This document shows, piece after piece, positions 63,400 to 64,000 of a stretch of DNA of 64,000 bases. Under the pieces are notes generated by a model. That model searched no databases. It saw only the letters and a list, made by a program, of their open reading frames with translations, and was not told where the DNA came from. Position numbers and translations under genes: made by a program. This stretch comes from Epiperipatus broadwayi (taxonomy: Eukaryota; Onychophora; Udeonychophora; Euonychophora; Peripatidae): NCBI GenBank assembly GCA_028023455.1, contig JAQFVV010012434.1:8365355-8429354 (forward strand), read 5' to 3'. Each line of letters begins with the position of its first letter. The first letter of the stretch is position 1.

Positions 63400-63545
63400 C
63401 AATCAGATTTTAAACAGATATCTAATAAATAATCAAGCTTAGACAGGAGACAGAGATTTTGATAGAAAAGGTTGATACCACCTTTTCTAAACTTAATTTT
63501 TATATATATAAGCCAGTCTTAAGCATCTTAGCCCGAAAGCTTTAA
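63400..63545 (+). promoter_or_regulatory. Promoter-like block between the direct repeats
   Basis: CCAAT (about 63400), a TATA-like TATATATATAAG about 100 bp downstream (63500-63511) and a pyrimidine/A initiator region (TCTTAGCCC) about 25-30 bp after it. Spacing fits a Pol II core promoter pointing right. No downstream coding frame is visible in the window. Confidence 0.3.
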
Positions 63546-63680
63546 ATATAAACAAATACAATTATCATTCATTGTGTTATAAATATAATATATTACGGCA
63601 CGAAATCTCAGATTTACTATACCGCAATTTTCATAGCAGCAACATTTGTAAACAATATTTATCTAAATCGCATGTTGAAA

Positions 63681-63714
63681 ATTGATAATAAATTGAAAGT
63701 ATGCTAGCCTTTCT
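63681..63714 (+). repeat. 34-bp direct repeat, copy 2
   Basis: Identical to 63339-63372, start-to-start distance 342 bp. Confidence 0.95.
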
Positions 63715-64000
63715 TTAATAAAAATGACGATATAGAAAGTGAATAAAAGATTTACCCTAAATGTTTTAACATTACTAATGTATTAACCAAACTTACAATC
63801 TTTAATATAAATAAGTAAATATTTAGAGGAAATGTGTATATTTAATTAAGCTCTAGATGTATATTTAATAATTAACAGTTCACGTTGTTTTTTCCACCAA
63901 AGCAACAAATAACAATGGTGATATTTATTTTATTTTTTTAATTTTTTATATTCGCAGTTTTGTAGGTTAAAATTTGTTAATAACAACCATTTAAATTAAA
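63715..64000. other. AT-rich non-coding end of window
   Basis: Nothing recognised. Confidence 0.5.

Overview
This is a strongly AT-rich eukaryotic, almost certainly invertebrate-animal, window that is mostly non-coding. I cannot name the phylum. The animal call rests on an intronless class A (rhodopsin-type) G-protein-coupled receptor of the FMRFamide/neuropeptide-receptor kind, and on metazoan-type retrotransposons (an RTE-like LINE, a second zinc-knuckle LINE family, a Ty3/Gypsy remnant), with long TA, TTA and AAT microsatellites. Only one host gene is convincing: the receptor at 25850-26854 (minus).

Layout. 1-3.7 kb: decayed LINE copy (minus) running off the left edge. 5152-6191: a non-autonomous DNA transposon flanked by TA. 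7.5-8.15 kb: a retrozyme-like element with terminal direct repeats, each holding a hammerhead ribozyme. 9.9-10.77 kb: an ~870-bp palindrome holding a ribozyme with an intact core. 14.8-17 kb: GC-richer repeat debris and a core promoter. 17.1-17.7 kb: a second large palindrome. 18.2-18.5 kb: an inverted pair of decayed ribozyme units. 19-24.6 kb: SINE-like and LTR-like fragments. 25.85-26.85 kb: receptor. 30.1-36.8 kb: a second, plus-strand copy of the first LINE family, split by a second copy of the TA-flanked transposon. 38.6-39.4 kb: a tandem pair of ribozyme units. 42-44.5 kb: local duplication, a GC-richer island and a 200-bp TTA array. 48.8-52.1 kb: an RTE-like LINE with an uninterrupted 985-residue endonuclease/reverse-transcriptase frame. 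52.4 kb: a long hairpin. 57-62.7 kb: a broken Ty3/Gypsy element. 63.3-63.7 kb: 34-bp direct repeats around a promoter-like block.

The most interesting content is a dispersed family of type I hammerhead ribozyme repeats: eight copies at four main loci on both strands, with a core CUGAUGA, a stem II with GGUUU loop, GAAA, a minimal helix III and an AUA cleavage triplet. Helix I pairs UUGGU with ACCAA across the ends. Units are about 445-473 nt between cleavage sites, occur as partial dimers, and one copy carries a tRNA-like B box. This is the architecture expected of small non-coding retroelements that spread through self-cleaved, probably circular RNA (retrozymes). All assignments come from reading the sequence; no homology search or folding program was run.
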